From contig ML986624.1 of the NCBI GenBank assembly GCA_010094045.1, positions 239,406-303,405 on the forward strand: a stretch of DNA of 64,000 bases, in the 5' to 3' direction. The DNA is from Lojkania enalia (Eukaryota > Ascomycota > Dothideomycetes > Pleosporales). The notes below the pieces were generated by a model that worked only from the letters and a program-made list of their open reading frames with translations, was not told the DNA's origin and did not search any database. Shown here piece after piece: positions 13,603-26,626 of this stretch (its first letter is position 1; each line of letters starts with the position of its first letter). A program made the position numbers and the translations under genes.

Positions 13603-14991
13603 TCATACTTTCTCCATCTCATTCAGGATAGCGCGAGTGAACTCATGAGTGGTGGAGTTGCCGCCCATGTCTCGGGTTCGTGTTTTACTATACAATATGT
13701 TAGCTTCAAATTTTGATCTTTGCGGAGAACCTACCCCTCCTTAATGACCCTATAAACGGACTGCGAGATGCGGTTAGCATGGTCATCGAGACCGATGTGT
13801 CGCAGTAGCATGGAGGCAGAGAGGATTAGAGCAGTTGGGTTGGCCTGGTCTTTGCCCTTAATATCAAGACCGACGTGACGGCATCCTGGTTCGAACACAG
13901 CAACGTCACGGCCCATATTACAGCCAGGAACAACGCCAGGTCCGCCAACAAGGCCGGCGCCTATGTTGGACAAGATACCACCGTACAGGTTAGGCATAAC
14001 CATGACGTCGAATTGCTGTGGCCTCGAGACGCACTGCATGGAAGCGTTGTCAACGATCATATCATTGATTTCCAGCATGGGGTAGTCCTCTGCGACCTTC
14101 CTGAAGGTATTACGAAATAGGCCATCAGCGAGCTTCATGATGTTTGCTTTGTGGATGCAAGTGACTTTTGCCCTGTTGTTGGCCAAGGCGAAAGCAAATG
14201 CGAACTTAGCAATGCGCTCAGATTTAGCGCGTGTAATGATCTTGAGAGACTCAACAACGCCTTCCACAGACTGGTGTTCCAAACCAGAGTATTCGCCCTC
14301 AGTATTCTCACGGATGATGCAGAGATCTACGTTCTTATGGCGCGTGTCGTAGCCGGGGATATTCTTGATAGCGACGATAGAGGCGTAGATGTCGAGCTCT
14401 TGACGGAGGGCGACATTGAAGGACTGGTGTCCAGAGCGCTCTACAGGGGTGTGTAGAATGCCCTTTAGACCGAGCTTGTTGCGCTTGAGAGAAGCAATGG
14501 ACTCGCGGAAGAGCTGTTCGGTGTGCTTGGTGCCGCCCTCGAAACCCGACACATCGACCTGCTCCCACTCGACCGGTACATTGTCTGCCTTGAAGATCTC
14601 CTTGACAGATTCGGATACTTCAGCGCCGATGCCATCACCTGCCCTATGTTCAATATCAACTCGTGAGGATCGGTGATTGTCGCTGCGTACCAGGAATCAA
14701 GGTCACAGTGTACTTGCCGCCGAACTTGGTGGGCTGGAATATATCCTTGTTAACAGTGGTGGCCATTGCTAGGAATACATTAGAATTAATTCTCGCAATG
14801 CAACATCTTCGGACGGGTTTGCGTACAACGTGTGGCCATGGAAGGGCCAGCAATGCATCGTGGTGCGCCCCGCAGGAGCGTCTGCGCCGTTGTAGCTTGT
14901 TAGCTCGTCTTCTATAATATGAAAGGCTTCAATTGAGCAGATATATGGGTATACTTGCCTGCGATGTCTTCTGAGAGGTCCTCGATAACAT
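13603..14991 (-). CDS. IDH1: Isocitrate dehydrogenase [NAD] subunit 1, mitochondrial
   Basis: Five exons (14991-14959, 14881-14827, 14768-14691, 14638-13735, 13687-13603) give 384 residues, the usual size. It is the regulatory subunit of the NAD-dependent enzyme that makes 2-oxoglutarate in the TCA cycle. The start MLSRTSQKTSQ, then TLLRGAPRC, forms a good mitochondrial presequence: Arg/Ser/Thr-rich, no acids. The core follows: YTVTLIPGDGIG, ENTEGEYSGLEH, IHKANIMKLADG and the C-terminal TRDMGGNSTTHEFT. Intron 1 (14958-14882) begins AG|GCAAGT, the consensus of GC-AG introns, with branch GCTAAC before its CAG end. A GT-AG alternative (14954 to an AAG four bases past the branch) would insert about five residues instead. 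Shorter models starting at the internal ATG (14766) would lose the targeting peptide. It lies head to head with a 3-hydroxyisobutyrate-dehydrogenase-like gene. Confidence 0.92.
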
Positions 14992-15885
14992 CGTGGTCGT
15001 GGGCGGCGAAGCGGAGAAGTGGTAGTGAGGGATTTGGCGCTGCAAAGGAAGATGGAGCTGTTCGGCATGAAAAAGCAATGGCCTCCTCTTGGCAGAATGA
15101 CAACACCTTTCCGATCTCGTCGATCTCCGCGAGCTTAATTACATCCCTTCTGAAGAGGCAAACTCTGCTGCAATTTTTCTCCGTCAAAATTCGCGCATAT
15201 ATCCATTGCACTCTTCGATAAGCTAGACGTATTGAATCACAGTCGCAATACACACCAGAGCACCCGCATCCGCGTAAAGCGTGAAAATCGACAACGTCTT
15301 CACTCTGCGATAATGTGGGCGATCTTGTATGTGACAATCACTACCAAACATCATTCCCAACCGAAGCTATGCCACTTTGAAAATATTCTTCGTAGATCTA
15401 ATCATCTATGAGCGAAGATTGAATACATAATACATTTGGGGGACTCAAACTTTAGGTATATTCTCTCTCTTTCCATATTTCTATTTTCTCTTTAAGGCTC
15501 ATCTCTCCTAAATTTCATCTCTCTACTAGTCCAATCTCGCTATCGTCCCTCTGACATAGAATAAGAAAAAGAAAACTATGAGTTTGAAGTTTTAGCGACG
15601 CGATGTAATCCCCACCGAACACCATGGTACGATGTGGATCCGAACCGAGATCAACGGCGTAGAGCGGGCTCTGCGGCTTTAGCGCCATCCGGGAAGAATA
15701 TACCCTTAATGCCATGAGGAATCTTGATCTTGGAGGAAACCTTGAGATGGGGATGCCCCATATTCCGGCAAATGGTCTATTGTGGGGTAAGGCGGAATTA
15801 AGCCGCATATCAACGAACTATATCATCATAAGAGTATCCAATGTCTTTCGGTCGGCATTCTCCACCATTACTTCCATTCGTGACA
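14992..15885. promoter_or_regulatory. Divergent promoter region, IDH1 and dehydrogenase
   Basis: About 0.9 kb lies between the two divergent starts. A minus-strand frame remains open over about 15337-14992 and continues into IDH1 exon 1 in another phase, but gives no recognisable product. Promoters for both genes are expected here. Confidence 0.45.
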
Positions 15886-16895
15886 ATGGAAACACCAAAC
15901 GTTGGATACATCGGTCTAGGCAATGCAGGCTACCCCATGGCCGCTTGCTTGGCAAAGAAGGGGTATCAACTAGTCGTCCGAGACTCGAATCCCTCTCGAA
16001 GCATCAAGTTCGTCGAGCAATATCCAAAATGCAAGGTTGCTACGTCCACTGCAGACGCTTTCCATGACTGTGATGTGGTCATCACGATGCTACCAAACGG
16101 AAAAGTCGTTGAAGAAGTCTTGCTGGGAGACGATGGAATTGCTCGCCATCTCAAGCCAGGCACGTTTCCCACGGCCATAGCACACAGGAAATTTCTCATT
16201 CTCGTCCAGGGTCTACTGTTATTGATACAAGCTCGTCTTCGCCATTTGATACTCGTAGACTTGGCGATGAGCTCTCTAAGCTTTCGATTGATCTAGTCGA
16301 TTCACCAATTACCCAGGAAAGACTTCACGATATTGACAATGCGGCTGCAACGCTAATGGTTGGCTCGGACTCCCAAAAGACTCTAGAAAAGGTGCTACCA
16401 ATCCTCGAAGACATGAGCACGCATGTATTCCCCATGGGAGGACTTGGAGCTGGCCATACTATGAAGACACTGAACAATTATGTCAGTGTTGGTAGTATAA
16501 TAGCACTATGCGATGCTTTGGTACTATTCCACTAACTCTTGCCCGTACTCTTCTAACATAAACAGGTTACCGGCCAAAAACTTGGCCTTAATCCGCAAAC
16601 TATGATCAATGTCCTTAATGTCGGCACTGGAGTTAATTTCTCGACTCTCTACTCTATGAAAACTCTGAAATCCTTTGACACAGGCTACCAACTTGAGCTC
16701 CTCGTGAAAGACGTTAAGATCGCCAAGGATGTCATAGAGAAATCAGGTTTTCAGTCTGACTTGCCAAGATTGGCGTTGGAATATTTAGAGGACTCGATGA
16801 AGCTTGTAGAAAAGGGTGCCGATCATTCGGAATGCATCAAAGGCTGGGAAAAGAGAGCTGGCGTTGAGATTCCCAAGACAGACCGAAGCACGTAG
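15886..16895 (+). CDS. 3-hydroxyisobutyrate dehydrogenase-like NAD(P)-binding beta-hydroxyacid dehydrogenase
   Basis: Three exons (15886-16159, 16210-16520, 16566-16895) encode 304 residues. The N-terminal Rossmann motif is VGYIGLGNAGYPMA; the family's usual second Met in GLGxMG is replaced by Ala. DTSSSSPFDTR matches the substrate-loop block, and GAGHTMKTLNN carries the catalytic Lys and Asn. The enzyme should oxidise a beta-hydroxy acid, with 3-hydroxyisobutyrate (valine breakdown) one option; tartronate or glyoxylate relatives are alternatives. Intron 1 has a GC donor (CCAG|GCACGT) and a normal CAG acceptor; only this join yields KPGSTVIDTSS in frame. Intron 2 is GT-AG, 45 bp. An in-frame ATG at 15841 could add 15 residues. 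No clear mitochondrial presequence is visible from the chosen start. Confidence 0.86.
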
Positions 16896-17719
16896 TCCGT
16901 CGTTCATCAATTTATGAGATAATTGTACGGGTGCAACATATATTTACAGTCCTATTTCTATTCAATTTAGAATTTCCACACATTAGCCTTGGGTCTCTGT
17001 GCATTGGGAATACAAGATGTGCGGGTTCAATGAACCTCTTCGCCGAAGCCCGTTTACATTGCCTGCGTTTGGGTAAGGTTCTGAATACAGTCGTCCAACG
17101 AGATTGTGTTAATGGATACCAATTTCACACCGGTTGTGGTCTCTTTAGTGGAGCCGAAATTGACGCTTGTGTACTTCATAATCCCTATTTCGGTTCGTTT
17201 CAGGACTCCATTCAAGATTCTGGCGTTCTTTTAATATTCAACCTAAATGCCCGAGGGAACTTCATAGCCATTCCACATGAAAAGATATTCCGTGGTCATA
17301 TGTATTCCAAGGTTACCTATGACAAGCACTAAGCATGCACGTAAATGCGTGCTCGCACGTTTCGCGTGGTAGGCCTCGATCTTCCAGCACTTCCATCCGT
17401 AATAACATCAATTGAAACTCATACATCATGCCAGATGAATTATTAACACCCCGAGAGTGCTCTCTCATGATTTTCGACATTTATCACCCGCACAAGGACG
17501 TGGGTTCATTGCCTTTTAAAGTTCGCCATGACTAATCATCAGCTGCTATAGTCGCAGGGACGCCGATGCATACTGCCACGTCATTATGAAAAATCGCTGT
17601 AAATTCTTGTGTACGAGAATCATTACCTCATAAAGTACGGTTCCCAACTTCACTTGAAATAGTGAATCCTTCGATAAAGGCGAGGATATCCAACTGTGCT
17701 TCGAGGAACTTTCATCTGG
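16896..17719. other. Intergenic; no gene supported
   Basis: A 133-codon open frame (16931-17332, plus) starts at GTG and has no recognisable features. I see no other gene evidence. Confidence 0.4.
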
Positions 17720-18250
17720 TATGAAATGGAGAGCCTCGATTTCACTAGCCCCATCCGAACTTTTCTCTGCTATAGACCCCAACGTAGCAGTGACGATGAA
17801 AAGGATTACCGGCACCGAATGCCTATTGTTGTGCCGCTCGAGCATCGTGAGGCTGGAAGAGCAGAAAGGAGGTCTGTCGAGGAAGTTTGCGGAAAGTTTC
17901 GGGCTTTTACCGAGAGAAGGAGTTTAATAATCACACAGATAAGGGTAATAGATGACGTCAAGGATATTTGGGACAGTTTCAGAGCTCCTGGTTACCGGGG
18001 CGAGGCCCGATGGAAGTGCTTATGAAGTCGGATGAATCAAAGCATTGGAACAGAAGATGGATGCTGTTTCAAAAATTAGGTTTAGCCAATGCGGTGGCTG
18101 AATACTTACCACTATAGGCTTGATGAGCAAAGGGCGAGACAAAGCTCGAGGCTTAGCAAGACGTTGGAGAGACTCGCCAAATTGCTTGCTCTAGTAGGAG
18201 AGGCTAGATTCTGTGGAATTTTGAGGGGTAGGTTCTTCTCAAGAAGTTAG
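17720..18250 (+). pseudogene. Unidentified broken or multi-exon coding sequence
   Basis: Protein-like text runs through different frames in order: first RRSVEEVCGKFRAFTERR and DIWDSFRAPGYRG, then MEVLMKSDESKHWNRRW followed by MLFQKLGLANAVAEYL, then LDEQRARQSSRLSKTLERL with LAKLLALVGEARF to a stop at 18248-18250. Amphipathic, charged helices dominate. The frame changes sit near 18000 and 18115 and lack obvious GT-AG introns of normal size, so indels are more likely than splicing. I do not recognise the family. It could be the decayed C-terminal part of a helical fungal protein whose N-terminus is lost. Confidence 0.35.
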
Positions 18251-18658
18251 AGAGCGCTTCAGCGTGTAATACAAACTAAACCAGCATATAGGATGATTGT
18301 GCCAACACTGCCAGCCACTTCATACCCGTTATGCTGTTCATTTTTCACATCAAATGACTTAGCACTCTGGTAACATTCACGTAAAGGAGTCGAAATAGGC
18401 AGCGGTGACGTCGTCAAATAGCCATTATATATAGACCCTCTATATCTTCTCCTCTCACCCTTCACCTTTACACATTTCAAAAAAAAAAAAAACCCTCTTC
18501 TTCCTCGCTTCTTACTATTTGCCCTCTATCACTAACCTCGGTGTCAACGGCTGATTGCTCTCCCTTTCTCGAAACTTGAAGTTCCTACCTCAATAGGTTA
18601 CACGCTTTTGCTTAGTTTAGACTACGATATCCGATACTGTTTTCCAGATCCGTCCAAC
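18251..18658 (+). promoter_or_regulatory. Upstream region of the 18.66-kb gene
   Basis: Contains a TATATATAG element near 18427, then a long pyrimidine-rich tract and a run of 13-14 A near 18480, before the ATG at 18659. This is the kind of TATA plus CT-rich leader often seen upstream of active fungal genes. Confidence 0.4.
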
Positions 18659-19964
18659 ATGAAGGTCATAGAGAAGGATGCAGATCGCGGTGCTGAGACC
18701 CACGTTTTCCTGGTAGGAAGCCTCGATTCACTTCACGAATACGACGCATCATTTGACTCCGACAACGCCTTAGCATGTTTTATCCAGGTAGAGAAGGGCA
18801 AAACCTTCAAGGTCTTTGCCGAGTTCACGGGGATGGTAAACCGAGAATCTATGTTTCTGCTCCAAATTAGATTCTTATGTGACATTACATAGCGCGTCTC
18901 CATCACGATGTGTACGCTGATGGCGTTTTAAGACAAACTAAACTCGTTTCGCCAAGACGGTTAGCTTGCTAAGGAACAAGCTTGATTGCACCGACTTCCT
19001 CGTACAGTCAGCAGACGGTATCTTGGAGACTGAGTGTACGATCTCGGAGCTGCCAGCTGCCCGCGGAGGCAAAAAGGTCAATGCAAGTATTGGTACAATC
19101 GAGATTCATGTATCAGCCTAACGCAAGAATAGAGACAAACATGGTCGTCCCGGCGCTCTCCTACTGGAGTGATAAATCCTAACAACCCCTTCCTTCTCAG
19201 CCAAGGATACAACCTCTCCTTTACCTAAGAATGCCCAGTCTTACCTACTCTTTCCACCGCTCTCACCTATATATTGCACTGATATTTAAACTTACCCATA
19301 GCTACAGAACCACACTCTTCAAACCAAGCTCGTAAATGCAACTTCTGAGCATCTCAATATTGAGCTATTAGGTCCTGAGCACGAGTTTCCCGCCCGCGTG
19401 TTTTCTAAGCTCAATACCGATCCATTTCCCAACATTCAATCTCAATGGCCCGCAAAAATGAACGAGGAAAACATCCCAGCTTCTAGGGCCGCTAACGGAA
19501 ATTACGAGGCCCGTATAACTCCTGCGACTTCGAAAAGCGTAGATTTGCCAAAGGAAAGCCTGGTCAAGCAGACCGTAGCCGGGAAAAAGCCTGATTCACC
19601 AGCCGCCCTGATCTCCACCATGACGCCTACTTCTGCGTACCAGGCCGACGCGATCCCTGCCAAGCGTCCAGCTCAAGAGCCTATTTCCCCAACCGTAAGG
19701 CGCACAAAGATTATTCCGCGGCCGTCGCCAAGCCTCAAGCCGACCTCACTGGAACAGGGCGTTTGTGAGGCCCGCAAGCGTCTAGACAAGGTAAAGCAAA
19801 ACCGCAAGACTCTCACCAAGAAGAAGATGGAGATGAAGTTGAAGCTAGAAGCTTTCCAGAAAGAGATGCAAGAAGAATTGGAAAGATTGATGAAGGAGAT
19901 TGAGGAAGAGGAGAAGACCATGCTAGAGGACAAGACGGAGTTAGAACATTCTCAAGGAGTTTGA
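18659..19964 (+). CDS. DUF7918-like protein with C-terminal coiled coil (structure uncertain, possibly broken)
   Basis: Exon 1 (18659-18835) reads MKVIEKDADRGAETHVF onward and ends GKTFKVFAEFTGM before GTAAAC. The next coding text, LHHDVYADGVLRQTKLV (about 18905-18955), needs a phase that the ATG|GTAAAC donor does not give. A further shift is needed to reach KLDCTDFLVQSADGIL... GTIEIH. An intron from GTATCA (about 19110) to CCATAG (19300) leads to LQNHTLQTKLVN and an open frame to 19964. Order and strand pattern resemble the fungal DUF7918 domain, which has no known activity. The tail is Pro/Thr-rich, then a Lys/Glu coiled coil (about 19770-19950). Either I have misplaced splice sites or the gene carries two frameshifts. 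Confidence 0.5.
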
Positions 19965-21161
19965 GGATGAGGAACATTGAGTGGAGATTAGGTGTTGAAG
20001 CCGGCAAAATGGGGGTTGGGCGATCCGCGTTTGATTTTTAGCAAATGATGGGTTTCGTACTACTTCAGTCGAATAAATTGCGGATTGGCTCTGGTTTAGT
20101 AGGCGCTGTGGCATTGAGAGCTCTTCTCCGGAAAAAAAATTTTTTTTGGAGTGGACGGCACAATCTGTATTCTGCACTACTACGAACTACGGACTCGAAG
20201 CGTGTTGTTAGGGCTTGCTCAGCTATTAATACCTGCTTTGTCATCTATTTGGCTAGTAAGGCAGCTGTATCTGCCTCTTAGGTATTAGTTTAATCATTTA
20301 AGGATACATGTATTTTCCCTAGCTATATGAGGCTTTAGTCTTAATCCCTATTTCGGATATTAATAGTAGCTTCTAGTTTAATTTCTAGAAAGTAAAAGTA
20401 TTATTTTATGTACTGTGAATCTATAGATTTGAGAAATTACCTATATTGCTGAGATAGAAGAATATTAAATAGAAAGTTGTATTAAATCTTAAAGCGCGAG
20501 TATATAAATAAGAGACTGCCTAAGAATAAGAGGAGAATCACGGATAGTGTGCTGAAGAAGTAATTCTTAGGTATTAGTCAATTAGCTCTACGAATATATT
20601 CGGTTATGAAATGATCTAATAATAGCAGTAGAGATAGCGGCTGATCACGTTTCCAATCATCACCAGGCGATTAAATTCACACAAAGTACGGCAGAGTAGA
20701 AGCCTATCAACATTAGGTGGGTGAAGGGAGCGTGGAAAATATGTGGAGACTGACATTTGTAGATATTAGAGATCGCGAGGAGCGCAGATAATATGTCTAG
20801 CCAGAAAGTTGTGGACATCACAGATTCACTCCTATAAACATAGGCCTTCACAAAACGCATTTCGATCGATGAAGTCTCATCGAGTGAGGGTATTAATTTC
20901 AGCTACCTAGGAGACTCCATTGCGCCAGGAGTATTATTATAGATTGAGTCCGTAATTATATCCCTATCACATTGACTAAGAGTGGGGATAAGTTAAGCTA
21001 CGGTCGCTCAATCCGCATATTGGCCTTGATGCGTTCTAATAATTCGGCAGTTGTTGCTAGAGGTGAGGGATGAAGATTGCGCTAGGATATTCAGTATTCA
21101 GACCCACTTGGTGAGATGTGGAATTGAAAGGTAGAAGAGGCGTGAATAAAGATCGGGTGCG
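19965..21161. other. AT-rich intergenic DNA
   Basis: No gene is recognised. From about 20280 to 20640 the DNA is strongly TA-rich with stops in all frames, like decayed repeat sequence. A 17-base stretch of A followed by T (about 20131-20148) could form a hairpin. No transposon motif is seen. Confidence 0.45.
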
Positions 21162-21489
21162 TCATACATTTTTGAGCCACCGTGTGCATTCTTCGTGGGT
21201 CCAGTTTTCAGGATCTCGAATATTATTAGTATGAATCAACCTTGGAAGATGACATAACAGGTCACATAAGGAAGCATAAGGCTAGATGAAGCTGGAGAAA
21301 GTTGGACATACCGCCAGTGGGATCCCGGCTGGGAAATAGATCCTGACCCCAGATTCCCCATGCAGCTACCCCAGTAATTATAGCCGCGAATGCGAGAAAT
21401 GGAGCCTGCGAGAATAACATTAGATGTTGGTCTTGCGCGAAAGTCAGACGTACTCGTGAGCTTGTGGCGCGGTCAAGTGGTGTTGGCAT
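21162..21489 (-). CDS. Small single-pass membrane protein, probably mitochondrial
   Basis: Two exons (21489-21312 and 21214-21162, intron 97 bp, donor GTATGT) encode 76 residues. The N-terminus is basic and Thr/Arg-rich (RATSSRVRLTFAQDQ), followed by one hydrophobic helix, FLAFAAIITGVAAWGIWG, then an acidic, Trp-bearing end, DPENWTHEECTRWLKNV. The join restores the DPTGDPENWT block. Similar short fungal proteins with a TM and a WTEEE-type C-terminal helix exist as conserved hypotheticals; the basic start and single TM suggest a mitochondrial membrane. No function can be assigned. It lies divergent from RPL38. Confidence 0.6.
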
Positions 21490-21808
21490 ATTGAACCGGG
21501 GTGGTCTGATGCAATGGTGTCTAAGCCTATTATTACAAAACCTTCTCCTCAAGATAGAAAGGTAAAGATTTTTTACAGGAAGTGCTTCTAGGAATATGGC
21601 ACAAACTTTTGTCCAGGCAGCACTTCACTCAACCTGTCCTCATCACCATATGCCACAAACGTCGTCACCCTCCTCGCGCCATGCCGAACTTGCAGTAGCG
21701 CTCTTTAGCCTCATAGCGCCCTGTGCGCCCAAGCGAGCTCTCCTCCACAACAATTTGGCTTAAGAAAACTACTGCACATTCCGAGTCGACAACACCAGAA
21801 CCGCAAAA
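21490..21808. promoter_or_regulatory. Divergent promoter, small membrane protein and RPL38
   Basis: A 319-bp gap between divergent starts. Pyrimidine-rich patches lie just upstream of RPL38, as is common for fungal ribosomal-protein genes. No specific motif is called. Confidence 0.45.
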
Positions 21809-22363
21809 ATGCCTTCCGAAGTCTCAGACATTAAACAGTTCATCGAGATCTGCAGGCGCAAGGATGCTAAGTGTATGACTCCCATCCCCCCATTGGCACC
21901 AATTGCGACTTCTATGGTCTACACCTTGCGCTCTCAACTGCGCAACTGGACAGCGCCAGCGATTGCGAAATTAGAGAATGGTGGAATGAAAGAGAATGAA
22001 TCAAGGAATGGACGGGTTTAAAATGAACTGTACTAATACTACTATAGCCGCCCGCATAAAGAAGAACAAGAAGGCCGGCAACATCAAGTTCAAGGTCCGA
22101 TGCCACCGATTCATCTATACGCTCGTCCTCAAGGACACGGACAAGGCCGAGAAGCTCAAGCAATCCCTTCCTCCAGGTGCGATTTCCGTACATACTGTCA
22201 TTCGCCTCCAGTCCTAAAGTTGTGATGCAATAATGGAACGGTGGAGTTGAACCAAGAGATCGAACAAGCGGAACGTAAGGGAATTGACGGCTAACATTGT
22301 GGGATAGGGCTTACCATCTCTGACATCGGCAAAAAGAATCCCAAGGGCAAGCGATCTACATAA
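21809..22363 (+). CDS. RPL38: 60S ribosomal protein L38 (eL38)
   Basis: Three exons (21809-21872, 22048-22176, 22308-22363) encode 82 residues. Exon 1 gives [21 protein letters not shown] and part of a Ser codon; exon 2 gives [18 protein letters not shown] and [18 protein letters not shown]; exon 3 adds [18 protein letters not shown]. Both introns (175 and 131 bp) have good branch sites (TACTAAT, GCTAAC). Without intron 2 the frame ends in an unrelated tail (VHTVIRLQS), which is clearly wrong for this protein. eL38 is a small component of the large subunit. Long introns in a tiny ribosomal-protein gene are typical of fungi and often matter for expression. I looked for box C/D snoRNA signals in intron 1 and saw none. 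Confidence 0.95.
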
Positions 22364-22664
22364 GCGTCATCCAGAAAACGGGGATAGGATGATGTACGAT
22401 TGAGGGCGACTTCATGATATGTTGATGCGGCAGCATTAGGAATGGGACACAGGGCGTATGATGGGCTCATTTCTATGAATGGCATACTTACACCAGGATC
22501 CTTTCTCTCAGGGATACCTCAGAAATGAAAATGTGAAACTTCAACAACCATCGGTCAAGCTTAATTAAGCTATAGGACGCAACGTGACAAGACATTAAAT
22601 TATGAAAGCGATAACGACGTTGGCCTTTTTTTTCTTTTGCGTTTTATTGTACATGCTCCCTGGC
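22364..22664. other. Intergenic region after RPL38
   Basis: 301 bp between two convergent genes. Contains a TTTTTTTTTC tract near 22627-22636; no gene is seen. Confidence 0.45.
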
Positions 22665-23672
22665 CTACTGTACCTTCTTCACCTCGAATTTGTACTGGTC
22701 TTTCCGATCTAGATACACCACCTTCCTTAATCCCGCCTCATCGACCTTCTTGAAATCCTCAAGCGGCAACAAGAAGACACTGTGATCGCCGTAATGTATT
22801 GATATAGTGAGGTCCAGATTGATTAGCTGCATAGGCTGTACCGCCTTATCCGCATCCATGGTAACTATTAGCAAAGGCATCTACGGTCCCGGAATGGTCT
22901 TTTCGCCCAAGTGTATCAGCATCAAGTCGACATTATGGTCCCTGAACCGCTTAAGGACCTCTGGGTTCATCTACCATGAGCATGTCGCCAGAGATGTATA
23001 TCTGATAGCTATTCTCGAACATAAAGTCCATATTCGAGGGTTAGGCATACCAAAAACTCAATCATTCAACCGTTTGTTGGCGGAACAGCCTGCAGAACCT
23101 CGTTTGCAGCAGATAAACGCCTGGGCAGAACGTGTTTTCCCGGCAGCCAATGACTTTAATTGCTAGTGTTCGTCCGCCCGTATTCTGTGATTTATCGAAA
23201 TCAATAATCGTGCTATCGAAGAAATCAAGCGCGTGAACGGCATTGAAGGAATCGCATCCCTTTTGTGTCAAACAGGAATGCGCATACGGCGTTGTTATAG
23301 TAGGCGGGCCCTTCCGTAACTTGGCCTCGACTTGCTGATCAAAATGGTCGGCATGATAATGCGACAGTAGAATGGCGTATATCCCAGGCAGCTCATGCAG
23401 GTCGACCGCAGGATTGGTTACTCGTGTAACGGATACTCCTGGTCCTATGTATACGTGGTCGCCTGCGTGCAAGAAATTTGGACCTGTGAGTATGCATACA
23501 CCTCACATTCTAGAATTGCTGTTGCTATGCCGACGAAGAACAAGGAGGCTTTTTTTTTTCTCAAGTCGGAATACTTGCATGGACCTTCATATGCTTGACT
23601 TCCATGAGGTTTTGCGGAACTTCGCTGAGCTCTTTGGTGGGGACCGGACTAGGCTGGTGTAGGAGTGAGGTT
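22665..23672 (-). pseudogene. MBL-fold metallo-hydrolase pseudogene (UlaG/NAPE-PLD-like)
   Basis: Nearly full-length coverage of a common fungal metallo-beta-lactamase-fold hydrolase is spread over several frames. In order: PTKELSEVPQNLMEVKHM, KKKASLFFVGIATAILE, GPNFLHAGDHVYIGPG, the zinc motif LLSHYHADHFD (HxHxDH), SFNAVHALDFFDSTI, PPTNG then a stop where relatives have Trp, DIYISGDMLMVDE, and MPLLIVTMDADKAVQPMQ to the end EVKKVQ. Lesions include a TGA near 23565, a one-base frameshift near 23485, a TGG-to-TGA type stop near 23085, another stop near 23010 and a frameshift near 22970. The first zinc motif is intact, but the product cannot be made. Relatives are cytosolic hydrolases of unclear substrate. 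Confidence 0.82.
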
Positions 23673-24435
23673 CTTTATATTTGGGGGTGTTGCTGGCATT
23701 CTGGTTGCCGTTCTTCCATGGCAGGTTTGTTTCGAGGGGTGAAGCAATGGTATAATGGAAGGCAGGAAAACATGGCGAAGAAAAGGAAACGACATTCATC
23801 AAGCGTTGTCGATGTGTAGACCATGATGACGACTTGGTGCGGTAATAGAATAGAGGGCTTGATTGAGCTGTACCTTGATTGGAGAGGAATGCTGCGTTCG
23901 TATTGCAGGTCTTCGTCGATCATAAATCAATATCTTGTAGGCAGAGGGTAGCTAAGCAACAGAGCCCGAAGGCTCCTGTAATGATATATCACATATTTCT
24001 ACTCGGTGTAAGCCGTGGAGACGACTACGCGGCCGGTTGCGGAGTTAAGAAAGCGCGGCGACACAGGTGATCTTTAAGGCTCAGCAACAGCGGTCCTGAC
24101 GGGGTGCAGGAGCGGGTGAGCTGAGCTGAGTACAGGTGATGATATCCGTTGACTTCCGGCGTCGTTCTTTCAGCCACAGATATTGCCGCCACATAACAGT
24201 CATTTCCTGTTCGGAGCAGCTGGACCCCTGTTCGCATTAAACCATTTTGGGACAGCTGTTCAGTGCCGCCGATGAGAACACTTGTCAGGCTTGAACCGCG
24301 CATTTCACGCGCGAACGGAATTGCAGCACAGGGAGAGCTTCCTTTAGCAATTTCTGAATAGGAAACATTCCGTCTTTCCCTTTCGTCTTGCCGCAACTTA
24401 CGCTCCTTCTCCCTTCCCGCCCGCCGGCTGGGCAG
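23673..24435. other. Upstream region of the GH47 mannosidase gene
   Basis: No gene is recognised. A minus-strand frame (24558-24025) reads antisense into the mannosidase start and looks like a shadow. Confidence 0.45.

Positions 24436-26626
<2,191 letters not shown>

Noticed and set aside
14912..15337. Minus-strand open frame upstream of IDH1 as a separate gene
   Set aside because: It overlaps IDH1 exon 1 in another phase, starts at TTG and lacks any recognisable domain.
20125..20150. A-run/T-run hairpin as a terminator or transposon end
   Set aside because: Simple A/T tract with no matching repeat nearby and no gene it would serve.
21873..22047. snoRNA in RPL38 intron 1
   Set aside because: No paired C box (RTGATGA) and D box (CTGA) with a terminal stem was found.
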